DNA from: Myxococcales bacterium
Lineage (GTDB): Bacteria > Myxococcota_A > Polyangia > Polyangiales > Polyangiaceae
DNA length: 64,000 nt
Assembly (NCBI GenBank): GCA_016720545.1
Contig: JADKKK010000002.1
Location: forward strand, 62,001 to 126,000
Reading direction: 5' to 3'
This document shows, piece by piece, positions 52,337-59,647 of the stretch. The notes under the pieces were generated by a model that did not search any database, was not told where the DNA came from, and saw only the letters and a program-made list of their open reading frames with translations. Positions within the stretch are counted from its first letter, which is position 1, and each line of letters opens with the position of its first letter. The translations under genes were made by a program, and so were the position numbers.

Positions 52337-53269
52337 TCACGGCGCGGGCGCACGGAGGAGCTCGCCGAGGCGGGCCTCGGCCTTCTCGCGGTCCTCCTCG
52401 TATTTCACGAGGAGAGAGAGGGTCGCCTCGCACAGCGCCGGGTCGAGGGCGCTCTTGCCCATCACCACGAGCGCGCGCGCCCAGTCGAGGGTCTCGCTGA
52501 TGGAGGGCGCCTTCCGGAGGTCGAGCGACCGGAGCCCGACCACGAAGTCGACGAGCCGGGCGGCGAGCCCACGCGCGAGGCCCGGCACCCGCAGCTCCAG
52601 GATCGCCACCTCGCGGGCGGGGCTCGGGTAGTCGAGGTAGGCGTGCACGCAGCGCCGGCGAAGCGCGTCGCTCATGTCGCGTGAGCCGTTCGTCGTGAGC
52701 ACGACGAGCGGTGGGTGCTGGGCCCGGAAGGTGCCGAGCTCCGGCACGGTGATCTGACCCTCGGCCAGCACCTCGAGGAGCAGCGCCTCGAACTCGGGGT
52801 CGGCGCGGTCGACCTCGTCGACCAGCAGCACCACGGGCTCTGCGGACCTCACCGCGGCGAGGAGCGGTCGAGGCACCAGGAAGCGATCGCTGTAGAATAC
52901 ACTCGCTTCGGTGACCAGCCGCTCGACGGCCTCGTCGATTCCCCCCGCGCCGCGGGTCTTCTCGGCCACGGTGTCGCGGAGCAGCTGCGTGTAGAGCAGC
53001 TGCTTGCCGTAGTCCCACTCGTAGAGCGCCTTGCCCTCGTCGAGCCCCTCGTAGCACTGCAGCCGCACGAGCGGCCGGGCGAGGGCGGTCGCCAGGGCGG
53101 TCGCGAGCTCGGTCTTGCCGACGCCCGCCGGCCCCTCGCAGAGGAGGGGGCGTCCTAGGGCGAGCGCGAGGTAGGCGAGGAGCGCCGTGCGGTCGTCGAC
53201 CAGGTACGTGGAGGCGAGCGCCTTCGTGAGCGCTTCCGGGCTGTCGAACGAGCGAAAAGGCGTCGTCAT
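52337..53269 (-). CDS. MoxR-type AAA+ ATPase
   Basis: 310 residues. Seen: P-loop CEGPAGVGKTELATALA near 46, LLVDEVDRADPEFEALLLEV near 150 (Walker B), the TTNGSRDMSDALRRRC sensor region near 194. It is a RavA/MoxR-like chaperone ATPase, usually paired with von Willebrand A proteins to insert cofactors or fold complexes. No VWA gene is adjacent on this side; the nearest in the window is the damaged one at 14161. ATG 53269 (MTTPFRSFDSPEALT) is preferred over an upstream GTG that would cover the divergent promoter. Divergent from the DUF4388 gene. Confidence 0.92.
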   Translation of the reverse strand: MTTPFRSFDSPEALTKALASTYLVDDRTALLAYLALALGRPLLCEGPAGVGKTELATALATALARPLVRLQCYEGLDEGKALYEWDYGKQLLYTQLLRDTVAEKTRGAGGIDEAVERLVTEASVFYSDRFLVPRPLLAAVRSAEPVVLLVDEVDRADPEFEALLLEVLAEGQITVPELGTFRAQHPPLVVLTTNGSRDMSDALRRRCVHAYLDYPSPAREVAILELRVPGLARGLAARLVDFVVGLRSLDLRKAPSISETLDWARALVVMGKSALDPALCEATLSLLVKYEEDREKAEARLGELLRAPAP

Positions 53270-53371
53270 GGGGCTCTCTCCGCTCGCCGCCCGTCGCGGA
53301 GGAGGCCGCGGCGGCAAAACGGTCCCACATTTTACGAGTTATGTCGCGTGGCTGGTAGGCTTTCCCAGACG

Positions 53372-54610
53372 ATGGCTGACCGGGACGCAGTGGTGCGGGT
53401 GGATCACACGGGAACCATCCACCCCGTGGGTCGCGCGGCGAGCCAAGAGCTCCGGGCGCGACCGGGCGAGCTTCGTCTCGTGCCTTGTCCGGCGAACGTG
53501 CTGCTCTTCTGCGCGGGCGCCGCGACCCTGCGGATCGCGGGGGAGATCAAGGCGCCGGGGGCGCTCTACGACATCGTGAGCCTCATCACGCAGGCGCAGT
53601 GGCGGGGCGCCCTCCACGTGGAGGCCGAGGCCGGGTCGCGCACCGTGTATTTCGACCAGGGCGTCGTGCTCGGGGCCGTGACGACGGTGCCGGACGAGCG
53701 GCTCGGCGAGATCCTCTACCGATTCGGCGTGCTCACGCGCGACCAGCTCGAACACATCGTGACGTCGTCGTCGCGCACCGGCAAGCGCCTGGGCGAGTCG
53801 GCCATCGAGCTCGACTTCGTGAACGCCGGCACCCTCTATCCCATGATGGCGCGCCAGGTGGAGGAGGTGCTCTACGGCGCGCTCCAGGTGGCGGTCGGGA
53901 GCTTCTTCTTCTTCGACGGGTTCGAGGAGAGCTCGGTCGTGCAGCGCCACCAGCTGAGCGCCTCCGCGCTCCTCATGGAGGGCGCGCGCCGGGTCGACGA
54001 GATGCGGTACTTCCGCGAGCGCGTGCCGAACGGCTCCTACGTGCCGATCCCGGTGCCGGGCAAGCGCCCGCCGGACGAGCTCCGCGCCGTCTTCGAGCAG
54101 TGTGACGGAAAGGCGAGCGTCACCGAGATCGGGCGTCTCGTCGGTCAGCTCGAGTTCGAGGTGACGCGCGCGATGTTCCAGCTCACGAGCGGCGGGTACG
54201 TGCACCTGTCGGCCCAGCGCCCGCGCGGCCCCGAGGCCATCATCGAGGTCTTCAACCCCGCGCTCGCCGCCGTGCACGAGACCTGCGACGCCGCGAAGCG
54301 GGGCGCCGAGCTCCGGGACGGCCTCTCACGGTTCGCGACCGGCGGCGGCATGTACGACCCACTCTTCATGGGCGCCGGCCCGGCCCCCGACGGCACCCTC
54401 AACGCGGACCGCCTCGCGCGAAACGTCGCGGCGCTCGCGGGCGACGATCCGGACGCGTGGCTCGTGTCGCTCATGGACGACTACACCAACTTCGCGCTCT
54501 TTCAGGCCGAGTCGCTCATCAGCCGCGGCGAGGTGGACGCGCTCCTGCAGACCGTGAAGCGCTACTTGGCGCCGCTGCGGGGCGCCAACGCCTGGGCGTC
54601 GGAACCGTGA
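53372..54610 (+). CDS. DUF4388 (PATAN-like) domain protein
   Basis: 412 residues. Seen: LYDIVSLITQAQWRGALHVE near 71, FDQGVVLGAVTTVPDERLG near 95, FGVLTRDQLEHIV near 119 and the GTLYPMMARQVEEVLYGALQ segment near 152, the layout of DUF4388 proteins that accompany two-component or gliding regulators in myxobacteria. A second part (KASVTEIGRLVGQLEFEVT near 246) resembles a winged-helix. No catalytic motif. The start ATG 53372 is preferred; an in-frame GTG at 53348 exists. It overlaps the convergent crotonase gene by 49 nt. Confidence 0.8.
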   Translation: MADRDAVVRVDHTGTIHPVGRAASQELRARPGELRLVPCPANVLLFCAGAATLRIAGEIKAPGALYDIVSLITQAQWRGALHVEAEAGSRTVYFDQGVVLGAVTTVPDERLGEILYRFGVLTRDQLEHIVTSSSRTGKRLGESAIELDFVNAGTLYPMMARQVEEVLYGALQVAVGSFFFFDGFEESSVVQRHQLSASALLMEGARRVDEMRYFRERVPNGSYVPIPVPGKRPPDELRAVFEQCDGKASVTEIGRLVGQLEFEVTRAMFQLTSGGYVHLSAQRPRGPEAIIEVFNPALAAVHETCDAAKRGAELRDGLSRFATGGGMYDPLFMGAGPAPDGTLNADRLARNVAALAGDDPDAWLVSLMDDYTNFALFQAESLISRGEVDALLQTVKRYLAPLRGANAWASEP

Positions 54611-55356
54611 CGCCCGCTCCCGGCCGCGAACGCGCGCGCGCCCTCGAGCCCCTCCTCTGAAGCGAGGGTCTCGAGGCCGAGCTCGAGCTCGCGTCGCAAC
54701 CCCGACTCCAGCGTGACGCCCTCCTGCTCGTACGTGGACCGGCGGTCGTTGCGCATGCACGTCTGGGGGAGCGCGGCGAGCTGCTTCGCGAGCGCCTCCG
54801 CCGCGCGCCTCGCCTCACCGCGGGGCACCACCCGGCTCGCCAGCCCCATCGCGAGCGCTTCGGCGGCGGGCACGGGGCGCCCGGTGAGGATGAGGTCGAG
54901 CGCGCGGCCGAGCCCGATGAGCCGGGGGAGCCGCACGGTCCCGCCGTCGATGAGCGGCACCCCGAAGCGCCTGCAGAATACACCGAACACCGCGTCCTCC
55001 GCGCACACGCGCAGATCACACAGGAGCGCAAGCTCGAGGCCGCCGGCGACCGCGTAGCCCTCGATCGCGGCGATCACCGGCTTCGTGAAGGCCATGCGGG
55101 TGGGGCCCATCGGACCGTCGCCGCCCGGCGCCACGTCATTGCCTCGGCCCTCCGCCAGGGCCCGGAGGTCGGCGCCCGCGCAGAAGGTCCCGCCGTCGCC
55201 CGTGAGCACCGCCACGCGCGCCTCGGGATCCGCCTCGAAGGCGCGGAAGGCGTCGGCGAGCGCACTCGCCGTGTCGCGGTCGACGGCGTTCCGCACCTCG
55301 GGCCGGGCGAGGACGACGGTGGTCACGTGGCCGGTGCGGATCGAGTGGACGGTCAT
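54562..55356 (-). CDS. Enoyl-CoA hydratase/isomerase family protein, atypical active site
   Basis: 264-residue crotonase-fold protein. Seen: LTGDGGTFCAGADLRALAEG near 56, YAVAGGLELALLCDLRVC near 105 with the first Glu, and FCRRFGVPLIDGGTVRLPRL near 127, where the second catalytic Glu (in GxPE-) is missing. It belongs to the large and diverse crotonase superfamily; the reaction may be isomerisation or something else. Start ATG 55356 (MTVHSIRTGHVTT). Its 3' end overlaps the plus-strand DUF4388 gene by 49 nt. Confidence 0.88.
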   Translation of the reverse strand: MTVHSIRTGHVTTVVLARPEVRNAVDRDTASALADAFRAFEADPEARVAVLTGDGGTFCAGADLRALAEGRGNDVAPGGDGPMGPTRMAFTKPVIAAIEGYAVAGGLELALLCDLRVCAEDAVFGVFCRRFGVPLIDGGTVRLPRLIGLGRALDLILTGRPVPAAEALAMGLASRVVPRGEARRAAEALAKQLAALPQTCMRNDRRSTYEQEGVTLESGLRRELELGLETLASEEGLEGARAFAAGSGRHGSDAQALAPRSGAK

Positions 55357-55382
55357 GGCGAGAGAGGCTAGCCCCGAGACCC

Positions 55383-56390
55383 GTGGTGAGCGACTCGATC
55401 CGACTCCGCGACGCCGAGGCCGTCGCCGCGTTCGTTCTGCGCGAGGGCGCACGGGTCCACGGCGCGCGCCTATGGTGCGGCCGGGGTGGGCGGGGAAGGG
55501 ATGGCGGGGATGGCGGCGCCGATGCGCGTGGGCTCGGTGGAGCCCTGGAGGTGCTCAGCGCGCGGCGCGTGCGCGGCCTCTCGGAGGCGGGGCGCGCGGC
55601 GGTGATCGGGCTCGCCCGCGGCAGCCACGTCGCCGTGGTCGCCGAGCGCCCGTTCGCGCCTCGCGAAGTGCTCGCGCTCCAGGCCGAGGGGCGCCGCTGC
55701 GTGTCGCTGCTGCCCCCCGGCGCGCCGCTGGGCCCGTACGCGACCACGTTCGCGTTTTGTATCCATGATATCGAGCATTTGGCAAAGTTCTTCGACCCCC
55801 CCAGTCACCGCGCACAGGTGGGCTTCTTTCGGCTCCTGCACGGCGGCATCTCGGCGGGGCTCGGCGGCCTCCTCGCGCGGCACGACGCGCGCTTCTCGGC
55901 CGAGCTCGACGCCGTCGGCGCGGACACGAACGGGTCGCCCGTGTTCGCCTTCGCGGCGGTGGTGATGAAGCTCAAGATGGCGACGCGGCGGGCGCTCGGG
56001 CGGGCGCAGGCGGAGGCCGCCCACTCGCTTGGCAAGAGCCCGAGCTTCGAGCGCACCCGCGGCGCGCTCACCGCGGAGGAAGAGGCCGCGTTTCTCCCGG
56101 AGTTCGAGGCGCTCGCGGAGGCGCTGCGTGTGCCGCGCGCCCTGCGCGCCGGGGCCCTCACGGTCGGCGCTCGTGGCGACGATCGCGCGGCGGCGCGGGC
56201 GCTGTTCGCGCACTTCGCGGCGAGCGCGCCTACAGCGGAGTCAAGCGGCGCTCAGGCGGAGGGCGGGCACGGCTCATCGCCGTCGGGAGTGTCTTCGCCC
56301 CCGTCCTCGCCGCGGCGCTCGCCGCAGCTCTCGTCGGTCGGCGCGTCCGAGGTTGACGATCCGGCGCTTCGCTGGCGACCCACTTCATAG
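55383..56390 (+). CDS. Unrecognised conserved-looking protein with HDIEHL motif
   Basis: 335 residues, no family recognised. Two features stand out: TFAFCIHDIEHLAKFFDPPS near 121-140, followed by QVGFFRLLHGG, a stretch of paired His/Asp/Glu residues that could bind a metal; and a low-complexity Pro/Ser C-terminus from about 280. The start is GTG 55383, 26 nt from the divergent crotonase start. The C-terminal part lies antisense to the last 139 nt of the RlmB-like gene. Confidence 0.65.
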   Translation: MVSDSIRLRDAEAVAAFVLREGARVHGARLWCGRGGRGRDGGDGGADARGLGGALEVLSARRVRGLSEAGRAAVIGLARGSHVAVVAERPFAPREVLALQAEGRRCVSLLPPGAPLGPYATTFAFCIHDIEHLAKFFDPPSHRAQVGFFRLLHGGISAGLGGLLARHDARFSAELDAVGADTNGSPVFAFAAVVMKLKMATRRALGRAQAEAAHSLGKSPSFERTRGALTAEEEAAFLPEFEALAEALRVPRALRAGALTVGARGDDRAAARALFAHFAASAPTAESSGAQAEGGHGSSPSGVSSPPSSPRRSPQLSSVGASEVDDPALRWRPTS

Positions 56391-57193
56391 AGGGCGATGG
56401 CCGCCGCGACGGACGCGTTGAGCGACCCGAGCAGCTTGGTCATCGGGAGCCGAGCGAGGCGCGTGCACGCCTGCTTGACCGGCTTGCGGAGGCCGCGCCC
56501 CTCGGAGCCGACGACGACGGCGATTGGGCCGCGGAGGTCCAGGTCGGAGAGCGTGTGCTTCGCGTCGGCGTCGAGGCCCACGACCACGACCCCTCGATCG
56601 CGGAGCGCCAGCAGCTCGCTCGGGAGGGCAGGCACGCGCACGAGGCATGCGTGCTCCACGGCTCCCGCCGAAGCGCGGAACATCGCCGCGCTGAGGGGCG
56701 CCGAGTGGTGCTCGGGCCACACCACACAGCTCGCCGCCAGCGCGACCGCCGAGCGCACGATCGCGCCGAAATTTTGGGGATCTTCGAGCTCGTCGAGGCA
56801 GAGGACCAGGGGCATGCCGCTCGCGGTCACCTCCGCCGTGGAGGCGAGCACCTCGAGCGCTGGGGCGTAGGCTACGGCGCCCTGGTGTCGCGCGCCGAGC
56901 GCGCGCTGGTCCAGCGCTCCGCGAGGCTCGCGCTCGACCGAGACCCCTTGATCGGTGGCGAAGCGGCCGAGGGCGTCGAGGGTGGGCGACGCGCTCTCCT
57001 CCAGAATGAGGCGGAGCAACCGCGCGCCGTGGGCCCGCACCGCCTCGCGCACCGGCTGGAGCCCGCAAATGAGGCGCCCCTCGGGAGGTGGCCCCTCCAC
57101 GGCGCGCCGCGGCGGGTAGAACTTCTTTGGGGCGCCGGGGCGCCCGGCGGGCCCGGGTGGCCCGGGCCGCCTGCGGCGGTCGTGCTCGTTCAC
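56252..57193 (-). CDS. rlmB: TrmH/SpoU-family rRNA methyltransferase, RlmB-like
   Basis: 313-residue 2'-O-methyltransferase likely acting on 23S rRNA G2251 (family knowledge). Seen: an N-terminal Pro/Arg/Gly-rich region, the substrate domain (LICGLQPVREAVRAHGARLL near 41), motif 1 ELEDPQNFGAIVRSA near 134, motif 2 VVVGSEGRGLRK near 227, motif 3 LPMTKLLGSLNASVAAAIAL near 248, forming the trefoil knot. GTG start at 57193 with GAGG upstream. The last 45 or so residues are a charged tail not found in all RlmB and overlap the convergent gene. The 208 nt between this start and 57402 hold nothing recognisable. Confidence 0.93.
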   Translation of the reverse strand: MNEHDRRRRPGPPGPAGRPGAPKKFYPPRRAVEGPPPEGRLICGLQPVREAVRAHGARLLRLILEESASPTLDALGRFATDQGVSVEREPRGALDQRALGARHQGAVAYAPALEVLASTAEVTASGMPLVLCLDELEDPQNFGAIVRSAVALAASCVVWPEHHSAPLSAAMFRASAGAVEHACLVRVPALPSELLALRDRGVVVVGLDADAKHTLSDLDLRGPIAVVVGSEGRGLRKPVKQACTRLARLPMTKLLGSLNASVAAAIALYEVGRQRSAGSSTSDAPTDESCGERRGEDGGEDTPDGDEPCPPSA

Positions 57194-57401
57194 GGCGACA
57201 CCTCGCCTCGGGCTCGGGGTTCGGTGCTCACTGCAGGTTCACGCGGAGAGGGGCCCGTTGGGGCTCGCGCCCGGCCGCCGGACCCCACCGAGCGAGGCGC
57301 ATCCTGCTTGGAGGGCGCACGGAGCTCATTAGGAATAGGAACAATATCGAGCGCTTGGACGAGGTCCACGTGGAGGCCGCCCTGGCGACGGAGATCGGGG
57401 C

Positions 57402-58190
57402 CTAGAGGCAAGAGCAGAGCGGATCGCCCGCCTGGCACGACGGTACGACCTTGCCGCCGCTGCGGCAGACGACCTTGTGCACCGCCGGGGCAGCCACGGC
57501 GCCGCCGCCGCCGCCCTTGACGGCCTGAATCGCCGACTGGTTCTTCTTCTTCTGCTCGTCGAGGGCCGCGAGCCGGGCTTCGGCGGCCTTCTTCGCTTCG
57601 CCGGTCATGTTGACGAGGTCGGCGCTGAGCTTCTTGCGCTCCTCTTCGTCCGCCTTGGCCTGCGCCTCGAGCTTGTCGAGCTTGGCCTGCAGCTCCGCCT
57701 GCTCGATCTGGTGCTGCTTGTCGGCGAGCGCCTGCTTGTCGGCCTGGCTCTTCAGCGCGAAGCCGCCGCCGATGAGGCCGAGGAGCGCGACCGCGCCGAC
57801 GCCCACGGCGATGTACGTGATCTTCTTCTTGCCCTGGCTCTCTTTGATGGCCGTGAGCTTCTGCTCGTGCTCTTGGGCTTCCTTCTGGGCGGCGAGCCGG
57901 GCCTGCTGCTCGGCGGCGACGCGAGCGCTCTCGACCGTCGCGAGGCGCATCGCCTCGAGCCGCGCGGCCTCCTCGCGGGCGCGGAGCTCTTCCGCGCGCC
58001 TGGCCTCGTCCTCTGCGCGAATGCGGCTCTGCTCCGCCTCGAGCGCGCGACGCTCGGCGTCGAGCCGCGCTTGCTGCTCGGCGTCCGCCTTCTTCTGCTT
58101 GTCGTCCTCCTCCTGGCGAATGCGGTCCTCCTCCAGGTTCATGAGCTCCTTGAGGGAGAAGAGAACCGAGCTTTCTTTCTGTTCCGCCAT
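57402..58190 (-). CDS. Coiled-coil membrane protein
   Basis: 262 residues: a long charged coiled coil (about 20-115; DEARRAEELRAREEAARLEA and similar), one membrane span (ITYIAVGVGAVALLGLIGGG, about 125-144), a second coiled stretch rich in Lys/Glu/Ala, then a Gly/Ala linker and a short tail with paired cysteines (CRSGGKVVPSCQAGDPLCSC). The N-terminus reads SVLFSLKELMNLEEDRIRQ. No family is known to me. The ATG at 58190 is clear. The 268 nt upstream (58191-58458) contain no obvious gene. Confidence 0.72.
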   Translation of the reverse strand: MAEQKESSVLFSLKELMNLEEDRIRQEEDDKQKKADAEQQARLDAERRALEAEQSRIRAEDEARRAEELRAREEAARLEAMRLATVESARVAAEQQARLAAQKEAQEHEQKLTAIKESQGKKKITYIAVGVGAVALLGLIGGGFALKSQADKQALADKQHQIEQAELQAKLDKLEAQAKADEEERKKLSADLVNMTGEAKKAAEARLAALDEQKKKNQSAIQAVKGGGGGAVAAPAVHKVVCRSGGKVVPSCQAGDPLCSCL

Positions 58191-58458
58191 TTGGGAGTCT
58201 CGCGAGGGGTAGAGGGGCCGGCCGCGCCGGGGAGCGTGCCGAGAGGTCAGAGCCGAGGAGTGAGGGGAGAGGAGGGGGAGGCCGCTCCGGGAAGGAGCAT
58301 GATACCTGCTCGTGCGGGCAGCCCAACGAAAAACTAGCGAAGGTCGGTTAATTGAGCAACGGAGACGCGCAACGGAGGCGCGCGACGGAGGATGCCGCGG
58401 AGCGAGCGAACGAGGCGAAGCGCACTCGTTGAACTCCGTGGGGTGGCGCGGGCTTGGC

Positions 58459-58674
58459 TTACGCGAGCACGAGAAGCACGGCGTCCTCGGAGACGGCCTG
58501 GCCCTCGGCGCAATGAATCGCCTCGACCTTGCCGCTCACGGGGGCCTCGACGGGCATCTCCATCTTCATCGACTCGAGGATGACGCAGGTGTCGCCCTCG
58601 TTGACCTCGTCGCCGACCTTGACTTCGATCTTCCAGACGGTGCCGGTGATGTGCGCGGTGACAGGGGTTGGCAT
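58459..58674 (-). CDS. Stand-alone biotinyl-lipoyl attachment domain protein
   Basis: 71-residue biotin-carrier domain. Biotinylation motif ILESMKMEMPVEAP (Lys near 37); the two lobes TAHITGTVWKIEVKVGDEV and SGKVEAIHCAEGQAVSED complete the fold. Single-domain carriers like this serve carboxylases or decarboxylases encoded elsewhere (acetyl-CoA, propionyl-CoA or methylcrotonyl-CoA types). Start ATG 58674. No partner is nearby. The 489 nt that follow up to 59164 contain no recognisable gene or repeat. Confidence 0.92.
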   Translation of the reverse strand: MPTPVTAHITGTVWKIEVKVGDEVNEGDTCVILESMKMEMPVEAPVSGKVEAIHCAEGQAVSEDAVLLVLA

Positions 58675-59163
58675 TGGTCTCGGACCTTACAGGGAAACAC
58701 CCCCGAACGTAAGGTGGATCCGCGCGGGGCCGCGACCTCGCGAGCCGGGCGCCGCGCTCCTGCCGCGCGCCAGTCTCCTGGAAGCGTGATCCCTTCCAGA
58801 AGTCGCGCGGCTCGGCCTTTCGCCACAAGGGAGCGAGGGGGGGTCCCGTTTTTGGCGGCGGTGGGAGGATACTCATGTTCGAGGGGTCGGCGTTCTCGCG
58901 CGGTCACACCCGAAACCACTGTCCCCTGAGCGCAAAGCGCCGCCTCCACCGCGCGGAACGACGTCCGAGTCGAGGACAGGCCCGCCGCCGCCGAAGACGG
59001 GGCACCCCCTCGCTCCCCCCCCTCGCTCCTCGGAGTGACACCGAAGACCGGACTTCTGATACGAACCACGACTCCAGGGGACTAGCAGCAGTAGGACTCG
59101 TCGTCGCGCCTCGCACGGCTCGCAACTCGGCGAAAATCCTCGGTCATCAAGCGGTTCGGCGCT

Positions 59164-59526
59164 CTAGCCGGGCTGCGAGGCGTCCGCGGGGGCAGCGTCG
59201 GCGGCGTCGGGCGCGGCATCGGGTGCGGCGTCGGGCGCGGCGTCGCGCGCGTCGGCCGGCGCGTCGACGGACGTGTCGGTCGTGGCGTCCGATGTGGGAG
59301 CGTCGGCCGTCGCGTCGAAGGGCCCGGGTGGCGCCGGGTCGAGCCTCTTGCACACGCGCCCGGCGCTCTGCCCGGTCGAGGCCACGCACGCGAGGCCCTC
59401 CACGCAGTCACCGATGAGCTCGCACGCGCCGCCCTCGCCCGAGGGGACCTTCGCCTCGTCGGAGCACGCGAGCGCCACGGCGCAGAGGAGGGCGAGGCCG
59501 GTGCCGAACAGCCATGGACGACGCAT
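59164..59526 (-). CDS. Small lipoprotein with Asp-Ala-Pro repeat tail
   Basis: 120 residues: signal MRRPWLFGTGLALLCAVALA, lipobox VALACSDEA, a cysteine-containing short module (CELIGDCVEGLACVAS), then DAP/DA repeats (RDAAPDAAPDAAPDAADA) to the end. The module with LIGDC-EGLACV is a recurring one in Polyangia lipoproteins. Start ATG 59526. Divergent from the MBL/cyclic-nucleotide gene. Function unknown. Confidence 0.75.
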   Translation of the reverse strand: MRRPWLFGTGLALLCAVALACSDEAKVPSGEGGACELIGDCVEGLACVASTGQSAGRVCKRLDPAPPGPFDATADAPTSDATTDTSVDAPADARDAAPDAAPDAAPDAADAAPADASQPG

Positions 59527-59647
59527 CTCGACGAACCTACCACGGCCGTGGCCAGCGAAGTAGCGGCTCAGCCGCGCCGCACGCGCGGGGGGGGCGGCCT
59601 GCCAGAAAGGGCGACGGCCCCCCCGCCACCGTGTGTATCGTTCGAGC

